From Paenibacillus athensensis (GTDB lineage Bacteria > Bacillota > Bacilli > Paenibacillales > NBRC-103111): a stretch of DNA of 64,000 nt. Each line of letters opens with the position of its first letter. Position 1 is the first letter of the stretch. The notes below the pieces were generated by a model, which was not told where the DNA came from, ran no database searches, and saw only the letters and a program-made list of their open reading frames with translations. This document shows, piece after piece, positions 24,880 through 34,724 of the stretch. Location: assembly GCF_004514475.2 (NCBI RefSeq), contig NZ_MYFO02000010.1, positions 145,479 to 209,478 on the forward strand. Reading direction: 5' to 3'. The position numbers were made by a program, and so were the translations under genes.

Positions 24880-26074
24880 CTGTTACGCGGATTTGCACAT
24901 TCATATCGGACGGACGGAGAAGGGGGCGGCGGTGAAAATCAGCGGTTCCCGAGACTTGACGTTCTATAACATCGCCCGCGAAGCGTCGGAGCGCAAGGGC
25001 ATTGAGCTGATCGGCATTATCGATTGCCACAGCCCGACTGTGCAAGACGAGATTCTGACGTATCTCGACCGCGGCGAGATGAGCGAGCAGCCGGGAGGCG
25101 GCATTCGCTACCGCGGGACGACGATTGTGCTTGGCAGCGAGATCGAGGTGCGCGAGCCCGGCATGGGTCCGGCGCACCTGCTTGCTTATTTGCCGGATCT
25201 GGCGGCGATGCAAAGCTTCAGCGGCTGGATGCGGCGGTATATGAAAAATATCGAGCTGAGCTCGCAGCGGATTTACGTGCCGGCGCGCGAGCTGCAGGCC
25301 GAGGTGCTCGGGCGCGGCGGCATCCTGATTCCGGCGCATATTTTTACGCCGCACAAAAGCGTGTACGGCAGCGCGGCCGAGCGGATGGAGCGGCTGCTGG
25401 ACCTGGACGGCATCGCTGCCGTCGAGCTGGGCCTGAGCGCCGACTCGGAGATGGCCGGCTTGCTGTCGGAGCTGGACCGTTACACGTACGTGACCAACTC
25501 CGACGCCCATTCGCTTGGCAAAATCGGCCGCGAATATAACGAGCTGGCGCTGGCCGAGCCCAGCTACGCCGAGCTGGTCAAGGCGCTGGCGCGCCAGGAC
25601 GGCCGGGGCGTGCTGGCCAATTACGGCCTCAATCCGCGCCTTGGCAAATACCACCGCACCTATTGCGGTGCGTGCGAATCGATCACCGATGAGGCGGCGA
25701 TTGCAGCCGAACGCTGCCCGCTATGCGGCAGCGGCAAAATCGTGCGCGGCGTCATGGACCGCATCGCCGCGATTGCCGACCGTGCGGAGCCGGTCGTTCC
25801 CGACTACCGCCCGCCGTACCGCTTCCAGGTGCCGCTGGAGTTCATGCCGGGCCTTGGGCGCAAGACGCTGGAGCGTCTCTTGGACCGCTTTGGCACGGAA
25901 ATGAACATCCTGCACCGCGCCTCGCTCGGCGAGCTGGCCGAGGCCGGCGGCGAGGAGCTGGCCGCGCGCATCGGTCAGGCCCGGGCGGGGACGCTGGCGC
26001 TGGAGGCCGGCGGGGGCGGCAAATACGGGCGGGTGGCGCGCGCATCGGCAGTGACGCAGGCGGCGGAGCAGTAA
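24872..26074 (+). CDS. Endonuclease Q-like PHP-domain nuclease (YqxK)
   Basis: A 400-residue protein of the EndoQ family, known from Thermococcales and some bacilli to cut DNA 5' of deaminated bases and abasic sites. The N-terminal PHP motif is YADLHIHIGRTEKG, with further metal ligands in IIDCHSP, GGILIPAHIFTP and YVTNSDAHSLG. A zinc-binding pair CGACESITDE and CPLCGSGKIV follows at about 268-290, then a helix-hairpin-helix-like GLGRKTLERLL. The old label helicase for YqxK is not supported here because no Walker motifs are seen. Coupled to nudF. Confidence 0.88.
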   Translation: MNSCYADLHIHIGRTEKGAAVKISGSRDLTFYNIAREASERKGIELIGIIDCHSPTVQDEILTYLDRGEMSEQPGGGIRYRGTTIVLGSEIEVREPGMGPAHLLAYLPDLAAMQSFSGWMRRYMKNIELSSQRIYVPARELQAEVLGRGGILIPAHIFTPHKSVYGSAAERMERLLDLDGIAAVELGLSADSEMAGLLSELDRYTYVTNSDAHSLGKIGREYNELALAEPSYAELVKALARQDGRGVLANYGLNPRLGKYHRTYCGACESITDEAAIAAERCPLCGSGKIVRGVMDRIAAIADRAEPVVPDYRPPYRFQVPLEFMPGLGRKTLERLLDRFGTEMNILHRASLGELAEAGGEELAARIGQARAGTLALEAGGGGKYGRVARASAVTQAAEQ

Positions 26075-26081
26075 TTTTTGA

Positions 26082-26110
26082 TCATAGATCGGGCTCGTCT
26101 CTCATATGCT
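26082..26110 (+). promoter_or_regulatory. Sigma-E-like promoter of spoIIM
   Basis: TCATAGA, 14-base spacer, CATATGCT, close to the sigma-E pattern (ATA at -35 and CATAnnnT at -10). B. subtilis spoIIM is a sigma-E gene. Confidence 0.5.
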
Positions 26111-26149
26111 TGTCTTTGTAAAGGTGTTTACGAAGGAAGGAGCAGCGGG

Positions 26150-26788
26150 ATGAACAGGAGCCTATCGCTAAAGCAGGATATGAAGGAGCATTTGTCGCTG
26201 TACATTTTCGTCTCGGTGCTGTTTGTGATCGGCGTTGTGTTCGGCGCGGTGATGGTCAATGCGCTGTCGCTGGATCAAAAGCAGGAAATGTCGCGTCATT
26301 TGGGCAGTTTTTTTCAGCAAATGAATGAGGGCGTGGCGTTCGACAGCCAGCAGTCGTTCACGCAGTCGTTCGGCATGCATATGAAGTGGCTGCTGCTGAT
26401 CTGGCTGTTCGGGCTTTCGATCATCGGGCTGCCGCTGATTCTCGTGCTCGACTTCCTCAAGGGCGTACTGATCGGCTTTTCTGTCGGTTATCTCGTCGGG
26501 CAGATGTCGTGGCCGGGTTTGCTGTTTGCGCTGGCGTCGATTGCGCCGCAAAACCTGATCATCATTCCGGCGCTGCTGGTATGCAGCGTGGCTGCGATGG
26601 CTTTTTCCCTCTATATGATCAAAAATCGGTTCCTCCAGCGTCGGGGCTCGATGTATACGTCCTTTATGCGCTATACGTCGGTGACGCTGGTTATGGCAGT
26701 GTTTTTGCTGGGAGCGGCTTTGTATGAGGGGTATTTGTCGCCGGAGCTGATTCGCTGGGTAACGCCAACGCTGGCTGGACTCTATTGA
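26150..26788 (+). CDS. spoIIM: Stage II sporulation protein M
   Basis: Integral membrane component of the SpoIIDMP complex that remodels septal peptidoglycan and drives engulfment. The 212-residue length matches B. subtilis (about 214). Hydrophobic segments are at about 18-40, 78-110, 115-150 and 175-200, with the conserved stretch FLKGVLIGFSVGYLVGQM. GGAAGGAG precedes the ATG at 26150. It sits between endoQ and fur, as in Bacillus. Confidence 0.95.
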   Translation: MNRSLSLKQDMKEHLSLYIFVSVLFVIGVVFGAVMVNALSLDQKQEMSRHLGSFFQQMNEGVAFDSQQSFTQSFGMHMKWLLLIWLFGLSIIGLPLILVLDFLKGVLIGFSVGYLVGQMSWPGLLFALASIAPQNLIIIPALLVCSVAAMAFSLYMIKNRFLQRRGSMYTSFMRYTSVTLVMAVFLLGAALYEGYLSPELIRWVTPTLAGLY

Positions 26789-26805
26789 AGCGTTCGTACA
26801 AATGT

Positions 26806-26835
26806 TTGACTTCTTCCCGAACCACGCCCTATAAT
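26806..26835 (+). promoter_or_regulatory. Sigma-A promoter of fur
   Basis: TTGACT, 18-base spacer, TATAAT, 53 bases before the fur start. Confidence 0.8.
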
Positions 26836-26888
26836 GAAGAAAGCGGCTGAAATCGGGCATGGGCCCAGCGCATTGAGGGTGAGGGAGT

Positions 26889-27359
26889 ATGGAGACAAGG
26901 ATTGAGAAGATCAAACAGCAACTGCAATCCCAAGGGTACAAGCTGACCCCTCAACGGGAAGCGACCGTGCGCGTGTTGCTTGAGAACGAAGAGGATCATC
27001 TGAGCGCTGAGGACGTATTCATGCTGGTCCGCGATAAGGCACCGGAGATTGGTCTGGCCACGGTATACCGCACGCTGGAGCTGCTGAGCGATTTGCATGT
27101 CGTGGAGAAAATGAATTTCGGCGACGGCGTTGCCCGCTACGATTTGCGCAGCGACAGCACCCGCCACCACCATCATCATTTGATTTGCGTCCAATGCGGC
27201 GCAGTCGACGAGATTATGGAGGATTGGCTTGGACCGCTGGAGGAGCGGCTGGAGCGCGAGTTTCATTTTCAAGTGCTGGATCACCGGCTGGATTTCCAGG
27301 GCATTTGTTACCGCTGCAGCGGCAAAGCCAAGGATGACGGGGAAGGCAAGAAGGAATAA
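26889..27359 (+). CDS. fur: Ferric uptake regulator Fur
   Basis: Iron-dependent repressor. The 156-residue protein has the winged helix (KLTPQREATVRVLLEN, IGLATVYRTLELLSD) and the dimer/metal domain HHHHHLICVQCGAVDE with a second CYRC pair near the C-terminus, giving the structural zinc site CxxC/CxxC. The start is ATG with GGTGAGGGAG upstream. A consensus promoter lies upstream and a terminator downstream, so it is monocistronic. Confidence 0.95.
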   Translation: METRIEKIKQQLQSQGYKLTPQREATVRVLLENEEDHLSAEDVFMLVRDKAPEIGLATVYRTLELLSDLHVVEKMNFGDGVARYDLRSDSTRHHHHHLICVQCGAVDEIMEDWLGPLEERLEREFHFQVLDHRLDFQGICYRCSGKAKDDGEGKKE

Positions 27360-27415
27360 GCGAGTTAGGTTGCGACAACTAATGCCGCGCAAGCGGATGC
27401 GATAGACGATTTAGA

Positions 27416-27446
27416 AGCCGATGCCCTGGGGGTATCGGTGTTTTTT
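27416..27446 (+). terminator. Terminator after fur
   Basis: CCGATGCCC / GGGTATCGG stem (one G-T pair) followed by six Ts. Confidence 0.7.
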
Positions 27447-27547
27447 GTTAGGGCGATATTTGCGAACGGAACCAGCGGCAGACGAAGCGTTCGCCGCGAA
27501 ACGCGCCGGGCAGTCGGCGGTGGCGGTTCGGCCGCCGTGTAAATTCC

Positions 27548-27577
27548 TTGACAAGCTTGCGGTTTATTTGCTACAAG
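27548..27577 (+). promoter_or_regulatory. Candidate promoter of ald
   Basis: Perfect -35 TTGACA, 18-base spacer, weak -10 TACAAG. The weak -10 suggests regulated expression. Confidence 0.5.
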
Positions 27578-27692
27578 GAAAGGAAAGGCTGGAATCAGAA
27601 ACAGCTTCTTCCATAGAGGACCCGGCTTTGCGGGTGTGGCCCGTCGCAGAGAGGTCAGGGGAAGTTCGAGTTGGAGGAGGAGGGGACGTATC

Positions 27693-28811
<1,119 letters not shown>

Positions 28812-28859
28812 ATACAAAATCGAGATCATATCCTGTCTTAAAGAAACGGAGGACTGGCT

Positions 28860-29093
28860 ATGATCTTTTCTTATCGGAAAACGCTGGCTCGCATGCGGTT
28901 TTTGCTGTTTTTTATGGTGCTGACGTTCCTGTTGTATCAATTGATGTCAGCTGTCGACGGCTGGATTGAGCCTACGGAGAAGTACAGGTCTCCGGGCGGC
29001 CAAGCGGCCAAGGTGTTTAATCAGCATGTGTCCCTGAACGAAAACGGCAGCATGGGCGACCGGCTGCGCTTGTTTTATTGGTATGGGGAGTAG
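28860..29093 (+). CDS. yqzK: YqzK-like DUF4227 membrane protein
   Basis: A 77-residue protein with one N-terminal membrane segment (FLLFFMVLTFLLYQLM) and the tail SMGDRLRLFYWYGE typical of DUF4227. In Bacillus yqzK also lies between fur and xerD. AACGGAGG precedes the ATG. Function unknown. Confidence 0.85.
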   Translation: MIFSYRKTLARMRFLLFFMVLTFLLYQLMSAVDGWIEPTEKYRSPGGQAAKVFNQHVSLNENGSMGDRLRLFYWYGE

Positions 29094-29174
29094 CTGAATA
29101 AAGAGGAATTTGGAAATGTTGTGTGGAATGGTTAGAGCAGAACGAAAGTACGAGGCGAAGGGGTAACGTGGACC

Positions 29175-30068
29175 GTGAAAAATGACCTGCAGGCTTTTAT
29201 GCACCATGTGTCCGTGGTGAAGCGTCTATCCCGCAATACGCTGGAATCTTACGAACGCGATCTGCTGCAATATATGGATTATTTGCAGGCTCAGGGCGTA
29301 CGCGAGTGGCGGGATTCGGGCAAAACGCAGCTGGCCGGCTATGTTGCCGGACTGAAGCAGCGCGGCCGCGCAGCGGCGACGATTTCACGGATGCTGGTGT
29401 CCATTCGCGCGTTGTATCAATTTCTGGTTCGCGAACGGGTCATGGAAAGCGATCCTTCCATGTTCATCGAGACGCCCAAGCTGGAGAAAAAAGTACCGAC
29501 GGTGCTGACCGTTCAGGAAATCGCCACGCTGCTGGATGCGCCGCAAACGGCAACCGTAGGCGGCTTGCGGGATAAGGCGATGCTGGAGCTGCTGTATGCG
29601 ACAGGCATTCGCGTGTCGGAGCTGATCGCGCTGCCGGTTGACGATCTCAATCTGCAAATGGGCTACATCCGCTGTGTTGGCAAAGCGGGCAAGGAACGGA
29701 TCATTCCGATCGGGGCAATGGCGGTGCGCTGTCTGGAGGCGTATCTGCAAGGCGGCCGGTCGCGTCTGTTGAAAAATCCTGCGGAGCAGGCCTTGTTTAT
29801 CGGCCATTTGGGCACGGCAATGACGCGGCAAGGCTTTTGGAAAATCATGAAGCGTTATGCGCGCGAGCTTGGCATCAGCAAGGATATTACGCCGCATACG
29901 CTGCGCCATTCGTTCGCTGCGCATTTGCTGGAGAACGGCGCCGATTTGAAATCGGTGCAGGAAATGCTCGGACATGCTGACATTTCCACGACGCAAATTT
30001 ATACACAGGTGACCCGGACGAAAATGAAGGACGTTTACAACCGCGCGCATCCGCGGGCGCAGATGTAA
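29175..30068 (+). CDS. xerD: Tyrosine recombinase XerD
   Basis: Resolves chromosome dimers at dif with its partner XerC. The 297-residue protein has the SAM-like core-binding domain (about 1-85) and the catalytic domain with the R-K-H-R-H-Y set: ATGIRVSEL, CVGKAGKERIIP, HTLRHSFA and LGHADISTTQIYTQV. The GTG start has only a moderate site (GAAGGGG). A terminator follows. Confidence 0.95.
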   Translation: MKNDLQAFMHHVSVVKRLSRNTLESYERDLLQYMDYLQAQGVREWRDSGKTQLAGYVAGLKQRGRAAATISRMLVSIRALYQFLVRERVMESDPSMFIETPKLEKKVPTVLTVQEIATLLDAPQTATVGGLRDKAMLELLYATGIRVSELIALPVDDLNLQMGYIRCVGKAGKERIIPIGAMAVRCLEAYLQGGRSRLLKNPAEQALFIGHLGTAMTRQGFWKIMKRYARELGISKDITPHTLRHSFAAHLLENGADLKSVQEMLGHADISTTQIYTQVTRTKMKDVYNRAHPRAQM

Positions 30069-30077
30069 GCGAAAGAG

Positions 30078-30109
30078 GGCTTGCTTCCGTGAGGGGGCAA
30101 GCCGTTTTT
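30078..30109 (+). terminator. Terminator after xerD
   Basis: GGCTTGC / GCAAGCC stem followed by G and five Ts. Confidence 0.8.
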
Positions 30110-30123
30110 GCCGTCCGGCCATT

Positions 30124-30152
30124 TTGCAATCATTCCCATGAAATGAGATAAT
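30124..30152 (+). promoter_or_regulatory. Sigma-A promoter of the deoB-punA operon
   Basis: TTGCAA, 17-base spacer, GATAAT. The predicted start of transcription falls near 30159, inside the palindrome that follows. Confidence 0.7.
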
Positions 30153-30156
30153 AAAC

Positions 30157-30175
30157 ACGGGTAAACACTACCCGT
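30157..30175 (+). promoter_or_regulatory. Candidate operator over the deoB start site
   Basis: ACGGGTA, five bases, TACCCGT: perfect 7-bp arms over the predicted +1 and just before GAGGGAGGG. The placement suits a repressor; a short RNA hairpin masking the ribosome site is an alternative. Confidence 0.55.
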
Positions 30176-30193
30176 CAGTGAGGGAGGGATACG

Positions 30194-31369
30194 ATGCGCT
30201 TTGAGAGAATTTGCCTGATTGTGCTCGACAGCGTCGGAATCGGCGAGCTGCCGGACGCCGCGCGTTTTGGCGATACGGGCTCCCATACGCTCGGGCATAT
30301 TGCCCAGCGGAATGAAGGCTTTGCGCTACCTGCCATGCAAAAGCTGGGACTTGGCAATATCGCCGAGCTGCGCAACGTTCCGGCGGCCGAAGTGCCCGCG
30401 GCGTATTACGGCAAAATGGCCGAGGTCTCCGTTGGCAAGGACACAATGACGGGGCATTGGGAATTGATGGGGCTCAAGGTGACGATCCCCTTTAACGTAT
30501 ATCCGGACGGATTTCCGGAGAAGCTCATTCGCGCCTTCGAGGAAGAGACGGGCCGCAAGGTGATCGGCAACAAGCCCGCGTCGGGCACGGAGATTCTGGA
30601 TGAGCTGGGCGAGGAGCAGATGCGCACGGGCGCGTGGATCGTCTATACGTCAGCCGACAGCGTGTTCCAGCTTGCCGCTCATGAAGAGGTGATTCCGCTG
30701 GAGGAGCTGTATCGCGCCTGCGCGATTGCCCGGCGGTTGACGCTGCAGGACGAATTTGCCGTTGGACGCGTCATTGCCCGGCCGTATGTCGGACAGCCCG
30801 GCGCATTCAAGCGGACACCGAACCGGCACGACTACGCGGTGAAGCCGCCGGAAGCAACCGTCATGAACCATGTGAAGGACGCGGGGCTGGACGTGATTGC
30901 GATTGGTAAAATCAACGACATTTACTCCGGCGAAGGCGTCACGCGCGCGATGCCGACCAAGAGCAACGAAGACGGCATCGAGAAAACGCTGGAAACGCTG
31001 CGTTCGCCGTTCCGCGGGCTGGCGTTTACGAATCTGGTTGACTTTGATTCGCTGTACGGCCATCGCCGCGACCCGCAGGGCTATGCCAAGGCGCTGGAGG
31101 ATTTCGACGCCCGGCTGCCCGAGCTGATGGCGGCGCTGGGGCCGAACGACCTGCTGATATTGACGGCCGATCACGGCAACGATCCGATTCACGCCGGTAC
31201 GGACCACACGCGTGAATATGTGCCGGTCCTGCTGTACAGTCCGTCGCTGCAGCAGCCCGCTTCGATCGGGGTGCGCAGCACGTTCGCCGATTTGGGCGCA
31301 ACGATTGCCGATAATTTCGGCGTCGCTTCGACGGGCAACGGCGAAAGCTTTTTACACTTGTTGAAATAA
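30194..31369 (+). CDS. deoB: Phosphopentomutase
   Basis: Interconverts (deoxy)ribose 1- and 5-phosphate, linking nucleoside phosphorolysis to sugar metabolism. The 391-residue alkaline-phosphatase-superfamily protein shows metal-binding [11 protein letters not shown], the loop [21 protein letters not shown] and TADHGNDP with the later [15 protein letters not shown] precedes the ATG. It leads an operon with two purine nucleoside phosphorylase genes, supplying the next step for the ribose 1-phosphate they release. Confidence 0.96.
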   Translation: MRFERICLIVLDSVGIGELPDAARFGDTGSHTLGHIAQRNEGFALPAMQKLGLGNIAELRNVPAAEVPAAYYGKMAEVSVGKDTMTGHWELMGLKVTIPFNVYPDGFPEKLIRAFEEETGRKVIGNKPASGTEILDELGEEQMRTGAWIVYTSADSVFQLAAHEEVIPLEELYRACAIARRLTLQDEFAVGRVIARPYVGQPGAFKRTPNRHDYAVKPPEATVMNHVKDAGLDVIAIGKINDIYSGEGVTRAMPTKSNEDGIEKTLETLRSPFRGLAFTNLVDFDSLYGHRRDPQGYAKALEDFDARLPELMAALGPNDLLILTADHGNDPIHAGTDHTREYVPVLLYSPSLQQPASIGVRSTFADLGATIADNFGVASTGNGESFLHLLK

Positions 31370-31399
31370 TTAAAGACATAGAGAAACGAGGAATGTGTT

Positions 31400-32227
31400 G
31401 TGTCCACATCGACTGTTATAGAGCAAATTCGCGAGGCGGCAGCCTATATTCGCAAGGAAATCGGCGCCGATCCGCAAATCGGGCTGATTCTGGGCTCGGG
31501 GCTGGGCGTTCTGGCCGATCTGATTGAACATCCGACGGTGGTGCCCTACAGCAGCATCCCGCATTTTCCCGTATCGACGGTGGAGGGGCACGCGGGCGAG
31601 CTTGTCGCGGGGCAGATTCAGGGCAAGCAAGTGCTGATCATGAAGGGGCGGTTCCATGCCTATGAGGGCTACGGCGTAGAGACGGTTTCGTTTCCCGTGC
31701 GGGTAATGAAGGAATTGGGCGTGGCGACGTTGATCGTTACTAATGCGGCGGGCGGCATCAATACATCGTACAACGTTGGCGATTTGATGGTCATCAGTGA
31801 TCATCTGAACATGACGTTCCGCAACCCGTTGATCGGCCCGAATGACAATGCGCTGGGCGTGCGCTTCCCGGACATGTCCGAGGCGTACAGCCGTCGTTTG
31901 CGCACGTTGGCGCACGACGTTGCGGCGAAGATGGATTTTTCGCTGCAAGAAGGCGTCTATGTCGGCTTGCTGGGACCGAATTACGAGACGCCGGCGGAAA
32001 TTCGCATGTTCCGCACGCTGGGCGCAGACGCCGTGGGCATGTCGACGGTGCCCGAGGTGATTGTGGCGCGCCATGCCGGCATCGAGGTGCTGGGCTTCTC
32101 CTGCATTTCCAATATGGCGGCAGGCATTCTCGATCAGCCGTTGTCGCATGCGGAAGTGATGGAGACGACGGAGCGGGTGAAACCGAAATTTTTGAAGCTG
32201 GTGCTGGGCATTATCGAAGCGCTGTAG
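31400..32227 (+). CDS. punA: Purine nucleoside phosphorylase I (trimeric type)
   Basis: Cleaves purine nucleosides with phosphate. The 275-residue protein shows the phosphate motif LGSGLG, the segment FPVSTVEGHAG and VTNAAGGIN. The base-contacting Glu in NYETPAE and Asn in CISNMAAG match the residues of trimeric PNPs that prefer 6-oxopurines, so guanosine and inosine are the likely substrates. The GTG start has a modest GAGGA site. It is followed after 15 bases by a paralogue. Confidence 0.94.
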   Translation: MSTSTVIEQIREAAAYIRKEIGADPQIGLILGSGLGVLADLIEHPTVVPYSSIPHFPVSTVEGHAGELVAGQIQGKQVLIMKGRFHAYEGYGVETVSFPVRVMKELGVATLIVTNAAGGINTSYNVGDLMVISDHLNMTFRNPLIGPNDNALGVRFPDMSEAYSRRLRTLAHDVAAKMDFSLQEGVYVGLLGPNYETPAEIRMFRTLGADAVGMSTVPEVIVARHAGIEVLGFSCISNMAAGILDQPLSHAEVMETTERVKPKFLKLVLGIIEAL

Positions 32228-32242
32228 AGGAGGGCTTGTGCC

Positions 32243-33094
32243 GTGACATTGACATACGTGCAACAAATTCAGGAAGCGGCGGCGTATATCCGCAGCCGTC
32301 TGGGCGCGCTTGAGCCAGCCATCGGCCTGGTGCTGGGCTCGGGGCTCGGCGATCTGGCCGAGCAGGTCGAAGCGCCGGTTGGGATTGACTACAGCGATGT
32401 GCCGTATTTTCCCGTTTCGACGGTAGAAGGGCATGCCGGGCGTTTTGTCGTCGGGCAACTGGAAGGCAAAACCGTGATCGTGATGCAGGGGCGTTTTCAT
32501 TATTATGAAGGTTATGCGATGAAAAAAGTCGTGTTCCCCGTCTACGTCATGAAGGCGCTGGGCGTCCACACGGTCGTGATGACCAATGCTGCCGGGGGAA
32601 TGAACCGCGCGTTCCAACCGGGCGATTTGATGCTGATCCGCGATCATTTGAACCTGACCGGCGATAATCCTCTGATCGGACCGAACGACGATGAGCTGGG
32701 CGTGCGCTTCCCGGACATGTCCGAGGCGTACAGCCGTACCTACCGCGAGCTGGCGCACCGGCTGGCGGCGGAGATTCCCGGCGAGGGCGGTGCCCCGCTG
32801 CGCTTGCAGGAGGGCGTTTATGCCGGCATTACGGGCCCAACCTATATGACGCCGTCGGAGCTGACGATGCTGGCGCGTCTGGGCGGCGACGCCGTGGGCA
32901 TGTCGACGGTCGGCGAGGTGATTGCAGCCCGCCATGCGGGACTGGCCGTGCTCGGCATTTCCTGCATTACCGACATGGCGATTGGCGAGGAGCTGGAGCC
33001 GCTGACGCATGAGCAGGTGGTCGCTGTGGCGAACCGCACGAAGCCGCGGTTTATTGCGCTGGTGAAGGCGTTTGTCAGGGAAGCGGATGTGTAG
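32243..33094 (+). CDS. Purine nucleoside phosphorylase paralogue with altered base pocket
   Basis: A 283-residue paralogue of the preceding gene, collinear over its whole length (LGSGLGDLAEQVE, FPVSTVEGHAG, LGVRFPDMSEAYSR). Two base-contacting positions differ: the Glu of YETPAE is Met in TYMTPSE, and the Asn of SNMA is Asp in TDMA. In human PNP the equivalent Asn to Asp change shifts preference towards 6-aminopurines, and MTA phosphorylase has Asp there. Adenosine or methylthioadenosine activity is thus an inference. AGGAGGG precedes the GTG start. A five-residue insertion lies near residue 175. Confidence 0.9.
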   Translation: MTLTYVQQIQEAAAYIRSRLGALEPAIGLVLGSGLGDLAEQVEAPVGIDYSDVPYFPVSTVEGHAGRFVVGQLEGKTVIVMQGRFHYYEGYAMKKVVFPVYVMKALGVHTVVMTNAAGGMNRAFQPGDLMLIRDHLNLTGDNPLIGPNDDELGVRFPDMSEAYSRTYRELAHRLAAEIPGEGGAPLRLQEGVYAGITGPTYMTPSELTMLARLGGDAVGMSTVGEVIAARHAGLAVLGISCITDMAIGEELEPLTHEQVVAVANRTKPRFIALVKAFVREADV

Positions 33095-33124
33095 GGTGTG
33101 AGGTTCAAAATTCAATAGCACTAT

Positions 33125-33173
33125 GACCACTCCTCTCGGATTATCGTTGTCTAAAGAGAAGTGGTCTTTGTGT
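33125..33173 (+). terminator. Terminator of the deoB operon
   Basis: A 12-bp stem GACCACTCCTCT / AGAGAAGTGGTC with one wobble pair, then a T-rich stretch that overlaps the upstream region of the next gene. Confidence 0.65.
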
Positions 33174-33193
33174 TATTTTTAGGGGGAAGGGTC

Positions 33194-33988
33194 ATGCTGC
33201 CAAAGAAGCTTTTTTCAGCTTTTTTTTCGTCTAGTTACTTCGTTCTTATTCTTTCTAGTCCTATTTTCATTACACGAACTTCATCCGGTTTTTTTGGATA
33301 TAACAGAAACGATTTATTTGAATATTTATCCAATATTTGGTCGGTGATGTTTGTTTATTTTATGTATACGTTTATCATTGTTTTAGTTTACGGGATCGGT
33401 GTCTCTGTTCTTTTGGAGCTTGTATTAAGAAGACTCGGTGCGAAGCTAAAATTAATCGTTTCCGGCATTTTGCACACCTTGCTGGGAGCATTGGGCGGGC
33501 TGGTATTCATGACTCCATTAACGATGGTCTATGGTGGCAGTGTAGCTCTGATGTTTTTTATCATTGACGCCATTTATGAAAAACATATTACAGGCAAAAG
33601 AATGTTGAAAATAGTATCCTTGATCCCTTTATTATGGGGGCTATTCAGTTTTGGATTACATTATCCTTACTGGTATATACAAGATGGAAAGTATACAGCC
33701 GAAGAAGCAGTCAAATTTGTGGTAGCTGGAGCAGGCACGTACGAATCGCTGTTTCCGGATGAACGTACCCAAACTATTGAAACTCGTTCAGATGGGTATC
33801 GAATCACTCGCACAACGGATATTGAGCAAGTCGGTAAAGGGAATTTTCGTGTTAAGCTCATTGAACGGTGGGAGAAGGAAGGCGTAAGTGGGGAACATAC
33901 CAGCTTTTATCGTGTACAAAGGAAAGAAGGTTCAACCTCCTCTTGGGCGGATGGTTCAACAGGAGATATAATCCCGTTTCGGCATTAA
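33194..33988 (+). CDS. Polytopic membrane hypothetical protein
   Basis: A 264-residue AT-rich gene encoding four to five membrane segments in its first 170 residues (for example FVLILSSPIFITRT, VYFMYTFIIVLVYGIGVSVL, LHTLLGALGGLVFM, IVSLIPLLWGLFSFGL) and a soluble C-terminal domain of about 85 residues with ITRTTDIEQVGKGNF. AGGGGGAAGG precedes the ATG. Codon use is clearly more AT-rich than in the neighbouring operon, which suggests recent acquisition. No family is recognised. Confidence 0.7.
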   Translation: MLPKKLFSAFFSSSYFVLILSSPIFITRTSSGFFGYNRNDLFEYLSNIWSVMFVYFMYTFIIVLVYGIGVSVLLELVLRRLGAKLKLIVSGILHTLLGALGGLVFMTPLTMVYGGSVALMFFIIDAIYEKHITGKRMLKIVSLIPLLWGLFSFGLHYPYWYIQDGKYTAEEAVKFVVAGAGTYESLFPDERTQTIETRSDGYRITRTTDIEQVGKGNFRVKLIERWEKEGVSGEHTSFYRVQRKEGSTSSWADGSTGDIIPFRH

Positions 33989-33992
33989 AATA

Positions 33993-34595
33993 CTACTCAT
34001 CACGTAAAACCGGAATAAAGACATTCAACAGCCCATTCAAGCGCGGAAAATGATGCTTATCCATATAAACAAACAACCAGGAGTCATCTACGGAAGCAAA
34101 ATAAAATCGTTTGCTGCTGCCGCTGCAAGCCAAAATTCGCGAAATATAAAGTAGAAGCGTAATCATCATTCCATTGTGCCCCATATCAAGCTCACATCGA
34201 TAAGCCTGACCAGAAGCTGTAAAGGAAAGCCAACCTTTGTGTTGCACCAAATCCAATTCCTCCGAGATATGGTTAATCAGCAAGTCAGTTCGTATGATGT
34301 CAGCGATTCTTTTCATATTTCGCAGTAAATCTCCGCTTTTATTAATACGTGGATATCCAACAGACCAAATCTGATCAGACAAATATTCACCCGGTTCTTG
34401 GGTATTCGGCAGGACCGTTCCAAGGGCAAGTAGCAGATGAATGTACGGTCCTTTCTCGAATAGTTCCTTTTGATCTGGGGCTAGGAGATGGACGAAGTTG
34501 CTGTCTTTCAAAATCACGCCAATTTGCATAAGTTCGTGCAATTGATTTTCAAGGGGAATGCGCAAAAGTTTTGCTTTTTTGGCTTGAAACCACAT
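33993..34595 (-). CDS. Hypothetical protein of the AT-rich island
   Basis: A 200-residue soluble protein read from ATG at 34595 behind AGGAGGT. It contains helical N-terminal LLRIPLENQLHELMQIGVIL and a C-terminal ILACSGSSKRFYF and VDDSWLFVYMDK region. There is no signal peptide and no family I can name. It is convergent with the membrane gene, four bases apart. Confidence 0.65.
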   Translation of the reverse strand: MWFQAKKAKLLRIPLENQLHELMQIGVILKDSNFVHLLAPDQKELFEKGPYIHLLLALGTVLPNTQEPGEYLSDQIWSVGYPRINKSGDLLRNMKRIADIIRTDLLINHISEELDLVQHKGWLSFTASGQAYRCELDMGHNGMMITLLLYISRILACSGSSKRFYFASVDDSWLFVYMDKHHFPRLNGLLNVFIPVLRDE

Positions 34596-34724
34596 GACGA
34601 TGACCTCCTGAATCGATTCGTAGCGAAAATAGTTCTTTGCCATTCACCATCTCATACGATATGCCCTGCGTCAATATTCAAAATGTTAAATCATCCATAA
34701 ATAGTTCAATAAGCCGGAGGCTCC

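Larger units (their letters stand above)
27360..27692 (+). other. Intergenic region fur-ald
   Basis: 333 bases without a supported gene. It holds the fur terminator, a candidate ald promoter and a leader of about 110 bases with a small hairpin ACCCG/CGGGT near 27620. No T-box sequence or known riboswitch was recognised. Confidence 0.6.

Noticed and set aside
24872..26074. Helicase (UvrD-like) label for the YqxK-type protein
   Set aside because: No Walker A or helicase motifs; PHP metal motifs and zinc ribbon fit endonuclease Q.
27361..27420. CRISPR or tandem short repeats in this window
   Set aside because: No regularly spaced identical repeats were found anywhere; palindromes seen are single-copy hairpins.
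27560..27692. Possible T-box or other riboswitch in the ald leader
   Set aside because: No T-box sequence, specifier stem or terminator could be found; only a five-bp hairpin is visible.
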